From: Marinobacter santoriniensis NKSG1
GTDB taxonomy: Bacteria; Pseudomonadota; Gammaproteobacteria; Pseudomonadales; Oleiphilaceae
Direction of reading: 5' to 3'
DNA: 64,000 nt
NCBI RefSeq assembly: GCF_000347775.1
Contig: NZ_APAT01000007.1
Location: 23,374-87,373, forward strand
Shown here one piece after another: positions 45,750 through 56,361 of this stretch; position 1 is the first letter of the stretch, and each line of letters starts with the position of its first letter. The notes under the pieces are model-generated. The model was not told where the DNA came from. It saw only the letters and a program-made list of their open reading frames with translations, and did no database searches. A program made the translations under genes and the position numbers.

Positions 45750-45775
45750 GGCCACAGGCGACCTCGCCTGTGGCC
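45750..45775 (+). other. Intercistronic hairpin between TRAP genes
   Basis: GGCCACAGGCG-ACCT-CGCCTGTGGCC is a perfect 11-bp stem with a 4-nt loop. The following TCTTCC is not a full T-run, so partial termination or 3'-end protection is more likely than a stop. Confidence 0.75.
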
Positions 45776-45815
45776 TCTTCCGACCTTTTCGATTTCCCTC
45801 TGACAGGATCCGGCT

Positions 45816-48416
45816 ATGACAAATAGCGACCCGAGAGCCGGGGATGCCGTCGATAAGCAGAAACTAGAGGAATTCCTCCAGACCGAGTCGGGTGGACGGG
45901 CCGCAACTGGGCCGGCCGCCATCATTCTCTTTATCGTTCCTTTGCTCTGGTCTCTTTTTCAGCTTTGGATAGCGTCACCGCTTCCTTATATTTTCAATAT
46001 CGGCGTGTTCAATTCTACGGAAGCACGTTCGATTCATCTGGCGTTTGCCATTTTCCTGGCCTTTGCAGCCTTCCCGATGTTCAAGGGAAAGCATGCCAAT
46101 CATGTGCCTATCTATGATTGGTTGCTGGCGCTGGCCGCCGCCTTCGCGGCCTCCTATATCTTTATTTTCTATCGGGACCTGGCGCAGCGTCCGGGCGCCC
46201 CGACCACGGCGGATATGGTTGTCGCCATGGTGGGCCTGGTGTTGCTGCTTGAAGCAACCCGTCGTGCTCTTGGTCTGGCACTGACTATCGTCGCTGCTGT
46301 TTTCATCTTCTACTCACTGGCCGGCCCTTACATGCCGGATGTGATTTCCCATGGCGGAGTCAGTCTCAGCAAATTGGCCTCACATCAGTGGCTGGGTACC
46401 GAAGGTGTATTTGGTGTGGCCCTGGGCGTTTCGACCAGCTTTGTCTTTTTGTTCGTACTGTTCGGCGCCATGCTGGAGAAAGCCGGCGCAGGCAGCTATT
46501 TCATCAAGATTGCCTATGCCATGCTGGGGCACATGCGGGGCGGACCGGCCAAGGCGGCGGTGGTCTCCAGTGGTCTCAGTGGCGTGGTGTCGGGTTCGTC
46601 CATTGCCAACGTGGTGACCACGGGCACGTTCACAATTCCGCTGATGAAGCGGGTGGGTTTTCCGGCGACCAAAGCCGGTGCCGTGGAAGTGGCTGCCTCG
46701 GTGAATGGCCAGCTGACACCTCCTATCATGGGGGCTGCTGCCTTCCTGATGGTGGAGTACGTGGGTATTCCTTATCTGGAGGTCGTAAAGGCGGCCATCC
46801 TCCCTGCGTTGATCTCCTATATCGCGCTGCTTTACATGGTTCACCTTGAAGCCTGCAAGCTCAACATGAAGGGCATCGAGCGGAAGGTGAAGCCGACCAT
46901 GGCGCAGCGTCTGTTTAGCTGGGTCACCATCATTCTGGGCTTCAGCATCCTGACTCTGGTGGTGTACTACGGTGTCGGTTGGCTGAAAGGGGCGCTGGGT
47001 GAATCCGCACCCTGGATCCTCACGGTGCTCCTCGGCGTTATCTACCTGGCCCTGGTGGCTTACTCGTGCAAGTTCCCGGATCTGGATGAAGACGGTCCCG
47101 ATGCAGATATCAATGAATTGCCGCCGTTGGCGGAGACCTTCAAGGCCGGATTGTATTATCTGTTGCCGGTGGTGGTTCTGGTCTGGTGTCTGACTGTTGA
47201 ACGCTTCTCGCCGCAGTTGTCCGCTTTCTGGTCAACGGTGTTCATGATGTTCATTCTGGTGACCCAGAAGCCTCTGAAAGCCTTTTTCCGAAAGAGCGGA
47301 AATGTTGGCGAGTTGTTGCGTGGTGGCGTAGTCGAGCTTGGCGACGCACTGGTGACCGGGGCCCGAAACATGGTCGGTATTGGTGTTGCCACGGCGACGG
47401 CGGGCATTGTCGTCGGTACCGTGACGCTCACCGGTATTGGCCTGGTAATGACTCAGTTCGTCGAGTACATTTCCGGCGGGAACCTCCTGTTGATCCTCAT
47501 CTTCACGGCGATCATCAGCCTGATTCTCGGGATGGGGCTGCCGACCACCGCAAACTACATTGTGGTGTCCACTCTGATGGCGCCGGTTATCGTGACCCTC
47601 GGGGCAGAAAACGGCTTCCTGGTACCGCTGATTGCGGTCCATATGTTCGTTTTCTACTTCGGCATACTGGCGGACGACACGCCGCCGGTCGGGTTGGCCG
47701 CCTATGCGGCGGCGGCGATATCGGGGGCGGATCCGATCCGGACCGGTGTCCAGGGGTTCATCTATGACATCCGGACCGCCATCCTGCCGTTCATGTTTAT
47801 TTTCAATAACCAGCTTCTGTTGCTTGGTCTGACCGGCTGGTTTGATCTGCTCGTGACGGTGTTCAGCGCCATTACCGCGATGCTGGTCTTTGCCGCCGCA
47901 ACCCAGGGATACTGGTTTACCCGAACCCGTTGGTGGGAAGTCGTGTTGCTGCTGTTGGTGACCTTTACCTTGTTCCGCCCCGGCTTCTGGTGGGATCAGG
48001 TATACCCGGCCATGGATCAACGCCCGGCAACGGAGATCTTCCAGCGGATTGACGAAGTACCGGCGGGAGAGCCGATTTACCTGCGTGCATCGGGAACGGC
48101 GATTTCAGGTGAAGAGGTCACCAAGGTGATCAGTCTGAACCTGCCGAAGGCCGAAAGCCCGGAACAGCGCCTGGCGCAGGCGGGGCTTGAGCTGTCCCGT
48201 CAGGGCGACGTGATGGCCGTGGATTTCGTCAACTTTGGCAGTGTTGCGGAGAAGGCCGGCATCAGTTACGGCTGGACAATCGACGAACTGGAAATTCCCA
48301 ACGATCGTCCGCCGAAGGAATTGATGTTCATTCCGGCGTTCCTCCTGCTTGGACTGCTGGCCTTTGGCCAGCTCCGGCGAAAGGCCCGGGAAGAGGCCAT
48401 AGCGGAGCCGGCATGA
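45816..48416 (+). CDS. TRAP transporter fused permease (4TM/12TM) with C-terminal DUF3394
   Basis: This 866-aa membrane protein fuses the small DctQ-like part (about 30-150) to the large DctM-like part (about 170-690), as is usual with TAXI binding proteins. The DctM motifs SGLSGVVSGSSIANVVTTGTFTIPLM (key words SGVVSGSSIANVV) and ILGMGLPTTANYIVV are present. After the last membrane segments a soluble domain (about 735-845, DUF3394) lies outside, including a PDZ-like VNFGSVAEKAGISYGW stretch, and a final membrane helix ends the protein. It imports an organic acid with a sodium or proton gradient. Confidence 0.93.
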   Translation: MTNSDPRAGDAVDKQKLEEFLQTESGGRAATGPAAIILFIVPLLWSLFQLWIASPLPYIFNIGVFNSTEARSIHLAFAIFLAFAAFPMFKGKHANHVPIYDWLLALAAAFAASYIFIFYRDLAQRPGAPTTADMVVAMVGLVLLLEATRRALGLALTIVAAVFIFYSLAGPYMPDVISHGGVSLSKLASHQWLGTEGVFGVALGVSTSFVFLFVLFGAMLEKAGAGSYFIKIAYAMLGHMRGGPAKAAVVSSGLSGVVSGSSIANVVTTGTFTIPLMKRVGFPATKAGAVEVAASVNGQLTPPIMGAAAFLMVEYVGIPYLEVVKAAILPALISYIALLYMVHLEACKLNMKGIERKVKPTMAQRLFSWVTIILGFSILTLVVYYGVGWLKGALGESAPWILTVLLGVIYLALVAYSCKFPDLDEDGPDADINELPPLAETFKAGLYYLLPVVVLVWCLTVERFSPQLSAFWSTVFMMFILVTQKPLKAFFRKSGNVGELLRGGVVELGDALVTGARNMVGIGVATATAGIVVGTVTLTGIGLVMTQFVEYISGGNLLLILIFTAIISLILGMGLPTTANYIVVSTLMAPVIVTLGAENGFLVPLIAVHMFVFYFGILADDTPPVGLAAYAAAAISGADPIRTGVQGFIYDIRTAILPFMFIFNNQLLLLGLTGWFDLLVTVFSAITAMLVFAAATQGYWFTRTRWWEVVLLLLVTFTLFRPGFWWDQVYPAMDQRPATEIFQRIDEVPAGEPIYLRASGTAISGEEVTKVISLNLPKAESPEQRLAQAGLELSRQGDVMAVDFVNFGSVAEKAGISYGWTIDELEIPNDRPPKELMFIPAFLLLGLLAFGQLRRKAREEAIAEPA

Positions 48417-48443
48417 TTCGTTGATAACGGACTCGTGTCTGTG

Positions 48444-48472
48444 AAACCCGGCGTTAACCCGCCGGGTTTTTT
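48444..48472 (+). terminator. Intrinsic terminator after the TRAP operon
   Basis: AAACCCGGC (48444-48452) pairs with GCCGGGTTT (48461-48469), followed by TTTTTT to 48472. It separates the TRAP operon from the thrS leader. Confidence 0.93.
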
Positions 48473-48490
48473 CTGTTAGACTGCCTGCCG

Positions 48491-48549
48491 GTCAGCCCGC
48501 GGTTTGTGTCGCGGTGAGCTGACGACATGTGATCTTTGGTATAGATCAC
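48491..48549 (+). promoter_or_regulatory. thrS leader operator with tRNA-Thr anticodon mimics
   Basis: Two hairpins precede thrS. Hairpin 1 (48491-48523) has outer stem GTCAGC/GCTGAC and inner stem CCGCG/CGCGG with loop GTTTGTGT, which contains a UGU Thr anticodon word. Hairpin 2 (48529-48549) has a perfect 7-bp stem GTGATCT/AGATCAC and 7-nt loop TTGGTAT. The loop has U at 33, GGU at 34-36 and A at 37, as in the tRNA-Thr(GGU) anticodon loop. It ends 27 bp before the ATG, close to the GAGGAG ribosome-binding site. In Escherichia coli, ThrRS represses its own translation by binding a leader that mimics tRNA-Thr; this looks like the same mechanism. Confidence 0.72.
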
Positions 48550-48576
48550 CGCTGAGTCATTCACGAGGAGTTTTCC

Positions 48577-50502
48577 ATGCCCGTCATTACCCTGCCGGAT
48601 GGCAGTCATCGCAGTTTTTCCGAATCCGTAACCGTTCACGACGTTGCCGCAGACATTGGCGCGGGGCTGGCAAAAGCCGCTCTGGCCGGGAAAGTGGACG
48701 GTAAGCTGGTGGATACCAGTCATCTCATTGATCGGGACGCCGAGTTGGCTATCGTGACCGATCGGGATGAAGAGGGCGTTGATATTATTCGTCATTCCAC
48801 CGCGCATTTGCTTGCCATGGCGGTCAAGGAGCTGTTCCCGGAGGCGCAGGTAACCATCGGTCCGGTGATTGATAACGGCTTCTACTACGATTTCAAATAC
48901 GATCGACCCTTCACGAACGAAGACCTGGCCCGTATCGAAAAACGCATGGAAGAACTTGCGAAACAGGACATCCCTGTTTCCCGGTCGATCATGTCCCGGG
49001 ATCAGGCGGTGACACTGTTTGATGAGATGGGCGAAGAATACAAGGTCCGGATCATCGAGGACATTCCGGGGGAAGAGGATCTTTCCTTCTATCGTCAGGG
49101 CGATTTCATCGATTTGTGCCGGGGGCCTCATGTGCCCAGCACCGGCAAGCTCAAGGCGTTCAAGCTGACCAAGGTGGCAGGTGCCTACTGGCGCGGTGAC
49201 ACCGGCAACGAGCAGTTGCAGCGGGTTTATGGCACCGCCTGGGGCAACAAGAAGGATCTCAAGGCTTACCTGCACCGCCTGGAAGAGGCGGAAAAGCGGG
49301 ACCACCGCAAGATTGGCAAGAAGCTCGACCTGTTCCATATGCAGGAAGAAGCGCCGGGTATGGTTTTCTGGCATCCCGACGGCTGGTCGCTGTACCAGGA
49401 AATCGAGCAATACATGCGCCGCAAGCTGCACGGGCATGGTTATCAGGAGATCAAGACACCACAGGTGGTGTCACGTACCTTGTGGGAAAAGTCCGGCCAT
49501 TGGGACAAGTTCAAGGATGACATGTTCACCACCGAGTCGGAGAAGCACGATTACGCAATCAAGCCGATGAACTGCCCCTGTCACGTGCAGGTGTTCAATC
49601 AGGGCCTGAAGAGCTACAAGGATCTGCCGCTGCGATTGGCCGAATTCGGTTCCTGTCACCGGAACGAGGCGTCCGGTGCGCTACACGGATTGATGCGGGT
49701 TCGCGGTTTCACCCAGGATGACGCTCACATCTTCTGTGAAGAGGATGCGATCCAGGCTGAAGTCTCCTCGTTCATCAAGCTGCTGCACGAGGTTTACGAA
49801 GACTTCGGGTTTACCGAGATTCTCTATAAGCTGTCCACCCGTCCTGAAAAACGCGTGGGCTCAGACGAGGTCTGGGACAAATCGGAAGCGGCTCTGGAAG
49901 AAGCCCTGAACCGCGAAGGTGTTGATTGGGAGTTGCTGCCCGGCGAGGGCGCGTTCTATGGCCCGAAAATCGAGTTCTCCCTGAAAGACTGCATTGGCCG
50001 GGTCTGGCAGTGCGGTACCATTCAGGTCGATTTCTCCATGCCGGGGCGTCTGGGCGCCCAGTATGTCGCCGACAACTCGGAGCGCAAGACGCCGGTCATG
50101 TTGCACCGGGCCGTGCTGGGCTCCTTCGAGCGCTTTATCGGAATTCTGATTGAAGAATACGAAGGTGCGTTTCCGGTCTGGCTGGCTCCGACCCAGGTTG
50201 CGGTACTCAATATCACCGATAATCAGCGTGATTATTGTCAGAATCTGGCGAAAAAATGGGATTCTTTGGGGTATCGGGTTAATGCTGACTTGAGAAACGA
50301 GAAGATCGGCTTTAAAATCCGCGAGCATACTCTTAACAAGGTTCCCTATCTGGTTGTTGTTGGCGATAAAGAAATCGAGAACAACGCCGTTGCAGTAAGA
50401 ACCCGAAAAGGTGAAGATCTGGGAACCATGTCGGTCGACGAGTTCGAGAAGCTACTGGCTGCGGACGTCGAACGTAAAGGTAGAACCAAAACGGAGATCT
50501 GA
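48577..50502 (+). CDS. thrS: Threonyl-tRNA synthetase
   Basis: This 641-aa class II synthetase (642 in Escherichia coli) has an N-terminal TGS domain (about 1-60), an editing domain ([10 protein letters not shown] near 73, and [11 protein letters not shown] near 180), a catalytic core with the zinc Cys in KPMNCPCH (near 334), motif 2 [11 protein letters not shown] and motif 3 [12 protein letters not shown], and a C-terminal anticodon-binding domain. It charges tRNA-Thr. It heads the thrS-infC-rpmI-rplT-pheST-ihfA cluster. Its leader carries a tRNA-like operator. The A of its TGA stop is the first base of the infC AUU start. Confidence 0.98.
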   Translation: MPVITLPDGSHRSFSESVTVHDVAADIGAGLAKAALAGKVDGKLVDTSHLIDRDAELAIVTDRDEEGVDIIRHSTAHLLAMAVKELFPEAQVTIGPVIDNGFYYDFKYDRPFTNEDLARIEKRMEELAKQDIPVSRSIMSRDQAVTLFDEMGEEYKVRIIEDIPGEEDLSFYRQGDFIDLCRGPHVPSTGKLKAFKLTKVAGAYWRGDTGNEQLQRVYGTAWGNKKDLKAYLHRLEEAEKRDHRKIGKKLDLFHMQEEAPGMVFWHPDGWSLYQEIEQYMRRKLHGHGYQEIKTPQVVSRTLWEKSGHWDKFKDDMFTTESEKHDYAIKPMNCPCHVQVFNQGLKSYKDLPLRLAEFGSCHRNEASGALHGLMRVRGFTQDDAHIFCEEDAIQAEVSSFIKLLHEVYEDFGFTEILYKLSTRPEKRVGSDEVWDKSEAALEEALNREGVDWELLPGEGAFYGPKIEFSLKDCIGRVWQCGTIQVDFSMPGRLGAQYVADNSERKTPVMLHRAVLGSFERFIGILIEEYEGAFPVWLAPTQVAVLNITDNQRDYCQNLAKKWDSLGYRVNADLRNEKIGFKIREHTLNKVPYLVVVGDKEIENNAVAVRTRKGEDLGTMSVDEFEKLLAADVERKGRTKTEI

Positions 50503-51044
50503 TTATTAAACAGCGAGCGAATCGGGGTGGGCGTACTCCTAAAGCGCCTATCAATGAGAATATTGACGCAACTGAAGTCCGTCTGATTGATGCCGAAGGC
50601 AATCAGGTCGGTATTGTTCCGATTGAGGATGCTCTCAAGCAGGCAGAAGAAGCGTCTCTTGACCTGGTTCAGGTTACGGATTCCGATCCGATCGTCTGTA
50701 AGATAATGGACTACGGCAAGAAGATCTTCGAAGAGAAAAAGGCCAAAGCGGCTGCCAAGAAAAAGCAGAAGCAGACGCAGGTCAAAGAAGTCAAGTTCCG
50801 TCCAGGAACTGAAGAAGGGGATTACCAGGTCAAACTACGCAACCTGGTACGTTTCCTTGAAAACGGGGACCGCGGCAAAATCACTATCCGCTTCCGTGGC
50901 CGTGAGATGGCACACCAGGAAATTGGTATGAAGCTCATGAACCGCATCGAAGTGGATATTGAAGAGCTGGCCCAGGTAGAACAGCGGCCGAAAATGGAAG
51001 GCCGCCAGATGACCATGGTTGTGGCGCCCCGCAAGAAGAAGTGA
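50502..51044 (+). CDS. infC: Translation initiation factor IF-3, AUU start
   Basis: This 180-aa IF-3 begins with the rare codon ATT at 50502-50504 (then ATT AAA CAG, giving the expected [10 protein letters not shown]). GGAG at 50493-50496 is at proper spacing. IF-3 discriminates against non-standard start codons, so the AUU start gives the negative autocontrol known in Escherichia coli. The N-terminal domain (about 20-85, [13 protein letters not shown]) and the C-terminal domain (about 95-180, [19 protein letters not shown] in part, [10 protein letters not shown]) are complete. A software start at a later ATG (50706) would remove the N-terminal domain and is wrong. Confidence 0.95.
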   Translation: MIKQRANRGGRTPKAPINENIDATEVRLIDAEGNQVGIVPIEDALKQAEEASLDLVQVTDSDPIVCKIMDYGKKIFEEKKAKAAAKKKQKQTQVKEVKFRPGTEEGDYQVKLRNLVRFLENGDRGKITIRFRGREMAHQEIGMKLMNRIEVDIEELAQVEQRPKMEGRQMTMVVAPRKKK

Positions 51045-51054
51045 ACCTGAATCA

Positions 51055-51100
51055 ATGACCGGTCCCCCGCGTCGGCGGGGGATTTGTCGTTCAGGGTCAT
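51055..51100 (+). promoter_or_regulatory. Structured infC-rpmI intergenic leader (candidate L20 operator)
   Basis: A perfect hairpin TCCCCCGC-GTCG-GCGGGGGA (51063-51082) sits inside an outer pairing ATGACC (51055-51060) with GGTCAT (51095-51100). It lies 37 bp upstream of rpmI. In Escherichia coli ribosomal protein L20 represses rpmI-rplT through a structured leader here; this may be its counterpart, though it could also be an attenuator. Confidence 0.45.
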
Positions 51101-51137
51101 ATTTGTTTTTAAATAATAGAATGCGGAGTTTTAAAAA

Positions 51138-51329
51138 ATGCCGAAGATGAAAAGCAAAAGCGGAGCCACCAAGCGGTTCAAGAAGACCGCGACCGGCTTC
51201 AAGCACAAGCAGTCCTTCACCAGTCATATCTTGACCAAGAAGAGCCCCAAGCGTAAGCGTCAGCTCCGTGGTACCAAGCTGATTGCCAAGTCCGATGTGG
51301 CTTCCATCAAGCGTATGATCGCCAAATAA
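51138..51329 (+). CDS. rpmI: Ribosomal protein L35 (bL35)
   Basis: This 63-aa, very basic protein has the bL35 pattern: start [17 protein letters not shown], then [16 protein letters not shown]. It is part of the large ribosomal subunit. It sits between infC and rplT in the standard order, with rplT 29 bp downstream. Expression is probably under L20 control through the leader. Confidence 0.98.
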   Translation: MPKMKSKSGATKRFKKTATGFKHKQSFTSHILTKKSPKRKRQLRGTKLIAKSDVASIKRMIAK

Positions 51330-51358
51330 GCGTTTCACTGGTTAAGAAGGATTAAAGT

Positions 51359-51712
51359 ATGGCTCGTGTAAAGCGTGGCGTGGTAGCACGTCGTCGTCAC
51401 AAGAAGATCATGAATCAGGCCAAGGGTTACTACGGTGCCCGCAGCCGTGTTTATCGGGTTGCCAAACAGGCGGTTATCAAAGCCGGTCAGTATGCCTACC
51501 GCGACCGTCGTAACCGCAAGCGCGCGTTCCGCGCCCTGTGGATCTCCCGTATCAATGCGGGTGCCCGCGCAAACGGCCTGTCTTACAGCCGTCTGATCGC
51601 AGGCCTGAAGAAGGCGAATGTCGAAATCGATCGTAAGGTTCTGGCCGATCTGGCCATGAACGAGCAGCAGGCATTTGCCGCTGTGGTTGAGAAAGCCAAA
51701 GCGTCCCTGTGA
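51359..51712 (+). CDS. rplT: Ribosomal protein L20 (bL20)
   Basis: This 117-aa basic protein has the bL20 features: [17 protein letters not shown] at the start, [17 protein letters not shown], then [11 protein letters not shown] and LNSYSRLI-like [13 protein letters not shown]. It is an early assembly protein of the 50S subunit and, in Escherichia coli, translational repressor of its own operon. An intrinsic terminator follows before pheS. Confidence 0.98.
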   Translation: MARVKRGVVARRRHKKIMNQAKGYYGARSRVYRVAKQAVIKAGQYAYRDRRNRKRAFRALWISRINAGARANGLSYSRLIAGLKKANVEIDRKVLADLAMNEQQAFAAVVEKAKASL

Positions 51713-51779
51713 TCGCTTAAGATCTCTCATCGATTGCAGATCGATCGGGCGTCTCATGGAAACGTGAAGGCGCCTCCTG

Positions 51780-52848
<1,069 letters not shown>

Positions 52849-52920
52849 TCCGGGCAGTTTCAAGGCGAAAACCGGCAATCAATCCAACAGGCGAAACCGC
52901 ATCAGGATAAGGCATAAACC

Positions 52921-55293
52921 ATGAAATTCAGTGAACAGTGGCTGCGCGAGTGGGTTAACCCGAACATTGGCTCCCAGGAATTGATGGACCAGATCACGAT
53001 GGCCGGTCTGGAAGTGGATGGCTTCGAGCCGGTCGCCGGCGAATTCACCGGCGTTGTGGTAGGGGAGGTCCAGTCTGTCGAACCTCATCCCGACGCGGAC
53101 AAGTTACGGGTTTGCCAGGTCTACGATGGCCTGGAGACGGTACAAGTGGTTTGTGGTGCCCCCAACGTCCGGCAGGGGCTGAAAGTGCCTTTTGCGGTTG
53201 TCGGAGCGGTTTTGCCCGGTAATTTCAAGATCAAGAAAGCCAAGCTTCGTGGCCAGCCATCCCAGGGGATGCTTTGTTCCGAGTCAGAACTTGCGTTATC
53301 AGACAATCACGATGGCCTGATGGAGCTTCCGGGCGATGCTCCGGTCGGTCAGGACATGGCTGATTACCTGAAACTCAACGACATCACCATTGATGTCGAC
53401 CTGACGCCGAATCGCAGTGATTGCCTCTCGATCAAGGGCATAGCGCGCGAGGTTGGCGTACTCAACAGCATGCAGGTCGCGGAACCGGATATTCAGCCAG
53501 TGCCAGCCGCACACTCTGAGGTGCCTGAGATCCGGGTGGAAGCACCGGAAGGCTGTCCGCGATACCTGGGACGCATTCTGCGCAATGTAGACCTGCAGGC
53601 AGCCTCGCCCCTGTGGATGCAGGAAAAGCTGCGCCGCTCCGGGATCCGATCCATTGATGCTGCGGTGGACGTCACCAACTACGTAATGCTGGAGCTGGGT
53701 CAGCCGCTGCATGCCTTCGACCGCGAGGAGATCCAGGGTGGCATCGTGGTACGCATGGCAAAGCCTCAGGAAAAACTGGTCCTTCTTGACGGACAAGAGG
53801 TTGAGCTGACGGAAGATACACTCGTTATTGCCGACCACGAGAAGCCGGTGGCGATTGCCGGCGTGATGGGGGGCGAGCATTCCGGAGTCAGCCCCAAAAC
53901 CCGGGATCTTGTTCTTGAGGCAGCCTATTTCGATCCGATTACCTTGGCCGGAAAGGCTCGCCATTATGGCCTTCATACCGACGCTTCCCATCGTTTCGAG
54001 CGTGGTGTCGATTACAAGCTCGCGCGGGATGCCATGGAGCGCGCCACTCAGTTGCTGATGGATATCGTCGGCGGAGAGCCGGGCGAGATCGTGGAAGTTG
54101 CCAGCAAGGACGAGTTGCCCTCCGACCGCGTGGTAGATCTTCGTGAAAAACGGCTGGCCGATGTGCTCGGACTGGCTATTGATCGTACGACCGTGGAAGA
54201 AATCCTGACCCGTCTCGGCATGCCCGTCGAGAAGTTGCTCAAGGACGGATGGCGGATTTCGGTTCCCAGTTTCCGTCCGGATATCACGATTGAGGAAGAC
54301 CTCATCGAGGAAGTAGGGCGGATTTTCGGGTACAACAACCTGCCGGTTACCGAGCCGACCGGGTCTCTGGGTTTGCGGGTCAGGGAAGAAGCCAGGCGTC
54401 CTGTCTCCGCCATCCGAAACTACTTCGTCGATCAGGGATACCAGGAGGCAGTGACCTACAGCTTTGTCGATCCTGCAGTGCAGAAGCTGGTTGATCCGGA
54501 CCGTGATGGCATTGCACTGGCAAATCCGATTTCGGCGGACCTTTCGGTCATGCGCACAACGCTCTGGAGCGGTCTTCTGAAAACCGTGGCGTACAATCAG
54601 AATCGCCAACAACCGAGGATCCGGCTGTTCGAAACCGGACTCCGGTTCGAGCAAAACGATCAGCGCATTGATCAGCAGCCCATGCTGGCCGGTGTTGTGG
54701 TGGGTAACCAGTATCCGGAAAACTGGGTTAACGGTCGCAGAACCGCCGATTTTTTTGATGTAAAAGGGGAGTTGGAGGGATTGTTCCGGCTGCTGGGGAT
54801 CGAAATCCAGTTTGTCGCCAGTCAGCATCCGGCGCTGCATCCGGGCCAGACTGCCGAATTGATGCGTGATGGCGAGCATGTCGGGTGGCTGGGCACGTTG
54901 CATCCACAAGTTCAGAAAAATCTGGAACTTAATGGCACGATCCTGATGTTTGAGCTATTCTTGAATTCAATCGTCACGGGTTATGTGCCTAATTTCAAAG
55001 AAATTTCAAAATTCCCGGAGGTTCGCCGGGATTTGGCCATCATAATCGGTGCCGACGTGGCGTTCTCCGATGTTGAGCGTGTGGCAAGAAAACATGCCGG
55101 CGATCGCCTGACAGCGTTGCGTGCGTTCGATGTATACGAAGGCGAGAGTCTCGGTGAAGGTAACCGGAGCCTCGCGTTGAGCCTTTTCTGGCAGCATCCT
55201 GAGCGCACCTTGAACGAGGACGAAGTGCATTCGCTCTTCACCGGTGTGATTGACGCATTGAAAGAAGAGCTGGGGGCAACACTGAGGAGTTGA
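52921..55293 (+). CDS. pheT: Phenylalanyl-tRNA synthetase beta subunit
   Basis: This 790-aa subunit (795 in Escherichia coli) has an N-terminal tRNA-binding EMAP-like domain (about 40-150, VVVGEVQSVEPHPDADKL in part), B3/B4 editing domain (about 210-370), B5 domain and the C-terminal ferredoxin-fold anticodon-binding domain (about 695-790, SKFPEVRRDLAIII). It completes the PheST enzyme and edits mischarged Tyr. Only 3 bp separate it from ihfA. Confidence 0.98.
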   Translation: MKFSEQWLREWVNPNIGSQELMDQITMAGLEVDGFEPVAGEFTGVVVGEVQSVEPHPDADKLRVCQVYDGLETVQVVCGAPNVRQGLKVPFAVVGAVLPGNFKIKKAKLRGQPSQGMLCSESELALSDNHDGLMELPGDAPVGQDMADYLKLNDITIDVDLTPNRSDCLSIKGIAREVGVLNSMQVAEPDIQPVPAAHSEVPEIRVEAPEGCPRYLGRILRNVDLQAASPLWMQEKLRRSGIRSIDAAVDVTNYVMLELGQPLHAFDREEIQGGIVVRMAKPQEKLVLLDGQEVELTEDTLVIADHEKPVAIAGVMGGEHSGVSPKTRDLVLEAAYFDPITLAGKARHYGLHTDASHRFERGVDYKLARDAMERATQLLMDIVGGEPGEIVEVASKDELPSDRVVDLREKRLADVLGLAIDRTTVEEILTRLGMPVEKLLKDGWRISVPSFRPDITIEEDLIEEVGRIFGYNNLPVTEPTGSLGLRVREEARRPVSAIRNYFVDQGYQEAVTYSFVDPAVQKLVDPDRDGIALANPISADLSVMRTTLWSGLLKTVAYNQNRQQPRIRLFETGLRFEQNDQRIDQQPMLAGVVVGNQYPENWVNGRRTADFFDVKGELEGLFRLLGIEIQFVASQHPALHPGQTAELMRDGEHVGWLGTLHPQVQKNLELNGTILMFELFLNSIVTGYVPNFKEISKFPEVRRDLAIIIGADVAFSDVERVARKHAGDRLTALRAFDVYEGESLGEGNRSLALSLFWQHPERTLNEDEVHSLFTGVIDALKEELGATLRS

Positions 55294-55296
55294 GAG

Positions 55297-55599
55297 ATGG
55301 CGGCTTTGACGAAAGCGGAAATGGCAGAGCGCTTGTATGAAGAGCTTGGGTTGAACAAGCGCGAGGCCAAGGAAATGGTGGAAGCTTTTTTCGATGAGAT
55401 CAGAGGCGCACTCAGCCATAACGAACAGGTGAAGTTGTCGGGCTTCGGCAACTTCGACCTGCGGGACAAGAAGCAGCGGCCGGGAAGAAACCCCAAGACC
55501 GGTGAAGAAATTCCGATCAGTGCGCGGCGTGTTGTAACGTTTCGACCAGGACAAAAACTAAAGCAAAAAGTGGAAGCGTATGCTGGAACCCAGTCATAA
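55297..55599 (+). CDS. ihfA: Integration host factor alpha subunit
   Basis: This 100-aa DNA-bending protein of the HU/IHF family shows [21 protein letters not shown] at the N-terminus, the core [10 protein letters not shown] and the DNA-intercalating arm [22 protein letters not shown] (key words [12 protein letters not shown] with the proline). With IhfB it bends DNA for recombination and transcription. It lies 3 bp after pheT and overlaps the following merR-type gene by 20 bp. Confidence 0.97.
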   Translation: MAALTKAEMAERLYEELGLNKREAKEMVEAFFDEIRGALSHNEQVKLSGFGNFDLRDKKQRPGRNPKTGEEIPISARRVVTFRPGQKLKQKVEAYAGTQS

Positions 55600-55945
55600 C
55601 AACGAACTACCTGCCATCCCGGGAAAGCGTTACTTCACCATCGGGGAAGTCGCGGAGCTCTGCAACGTCAAGGCGCACGTACTGCGATACTGGGAGCAGG
55701 AATTCCCTCAGTTGTCACCGGTCAAGCGCCGGGGCAACCGCCGCTATTACCAGCGCGCGGATGTAATCACTATCAGGCAGATCCGTAGCCTGCTCTATGA
55801 CCAGGGATACACGATCGGTGGCGCCAAACAGAAATTGAGCAGTCACGAGGTCAAGGACGATACATCCCAGTACAAGCAACTGATTCGGCAGATGATTACT
55901 GAACTCGAAGAGGTGCTTGAGGTCTTGAATACCCCGGTAAAATAG
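55580..55945 (+). CDS. MerR-family transcriptional regulator
   Basis: This 121-aa protein is of the MerR type that regularly follows ihfA in gammaproteobacteria. The N-terminal winged helix is [25 protein letters not shown] (here residues about 14-38, key words [19 protein letters not shown]), and the wing is [15 protein letters not shown]-terminal helix (about 85-118) would form the dimer. No metal-binding cysteine set is present, so the inducer is unknown. A weak GC hairpin at about 55946-55968 follows. Confidence 0.92.
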   Translation: MLEPSHNNELPAIPGKRYFTIGEVAELCNVKAHVLRYWEQEFPQLSPVKRRGNRRYYQRADVITIRQIRSLLYDQGYTIGGAKQKLSSHEVKDDTSQYKQLIRQMITELEEVLEVLNTPVK

Positions 55946-56017
55946 GAGGAGGGGTGTCTCCCCCTCCATCAAACCTATGAGGCCACTATCCGGTGGTCTC
56001 GGTCCGCTTTTTTATCT

Positions 56018-56206
56018 TCAGGATTTTCTGCAGGTTTTTATGCCCAGCAAGGTGTAGAGCGGGCATATTCCCACCAACCCCGTAATCAGGGGTACCAGGC
56101 CTATCCAGCCCCACGGAGTCTGCGGGCCAACAAATACCAGCGCCAACAGCACGACGCCGATCAACGTACGAAGGGTTCGATCAACTCCACCCATATTGAT
56201 TGACAT
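56018..56206 (-). CDS. DUF2892 small membrane protein (YgaP-like)
   Basis: This 62-aa protein of the DUF2892 family has two hydrophobic helices (about 14-29 and 33-55) and the family marks NMGGVDRTLRTLIG and GICPLYTLLGIKTC. In some bacteria this domain is fused to a rhodanese (YgaP); here it stands alone. Its function is unknown; it sits in the inner membrane. Confidence 0.85.
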   Translation of the reverse strand: MSINMGGVDRTLRTLIGVVLLALVFVGPQTPWGWIGLVPLITGLVGICPLYTLLGIKTCRKS

Positions 56207-56361
56207 ACCTTAGCCTCCAGCTCGTAATAACAGAATGTTCTGTCCTTATTATAGTAGGCGGAGTTGAAGTGGTATTGCTTGAGCCGTATCAATAAACGGT
56301 CCAACTGCGAGGTGAGGGGCAGAGAGGTTACTGAAAGCCACTCTGCCCGCAAGGGGCCTTG

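Noticed and set aside
50706..51044. infC starting at ATG 50706
   Set aside because: This would delete the N-terminal domain of IF-3; the ATT at 50502 restores the full protein and has a ribosome-binding site.
55946..55970. Terminator after the merR-type gene
   Set aside because: The GGAGG/CCTCC words pair poorly and no T-run follows; too weak to list.
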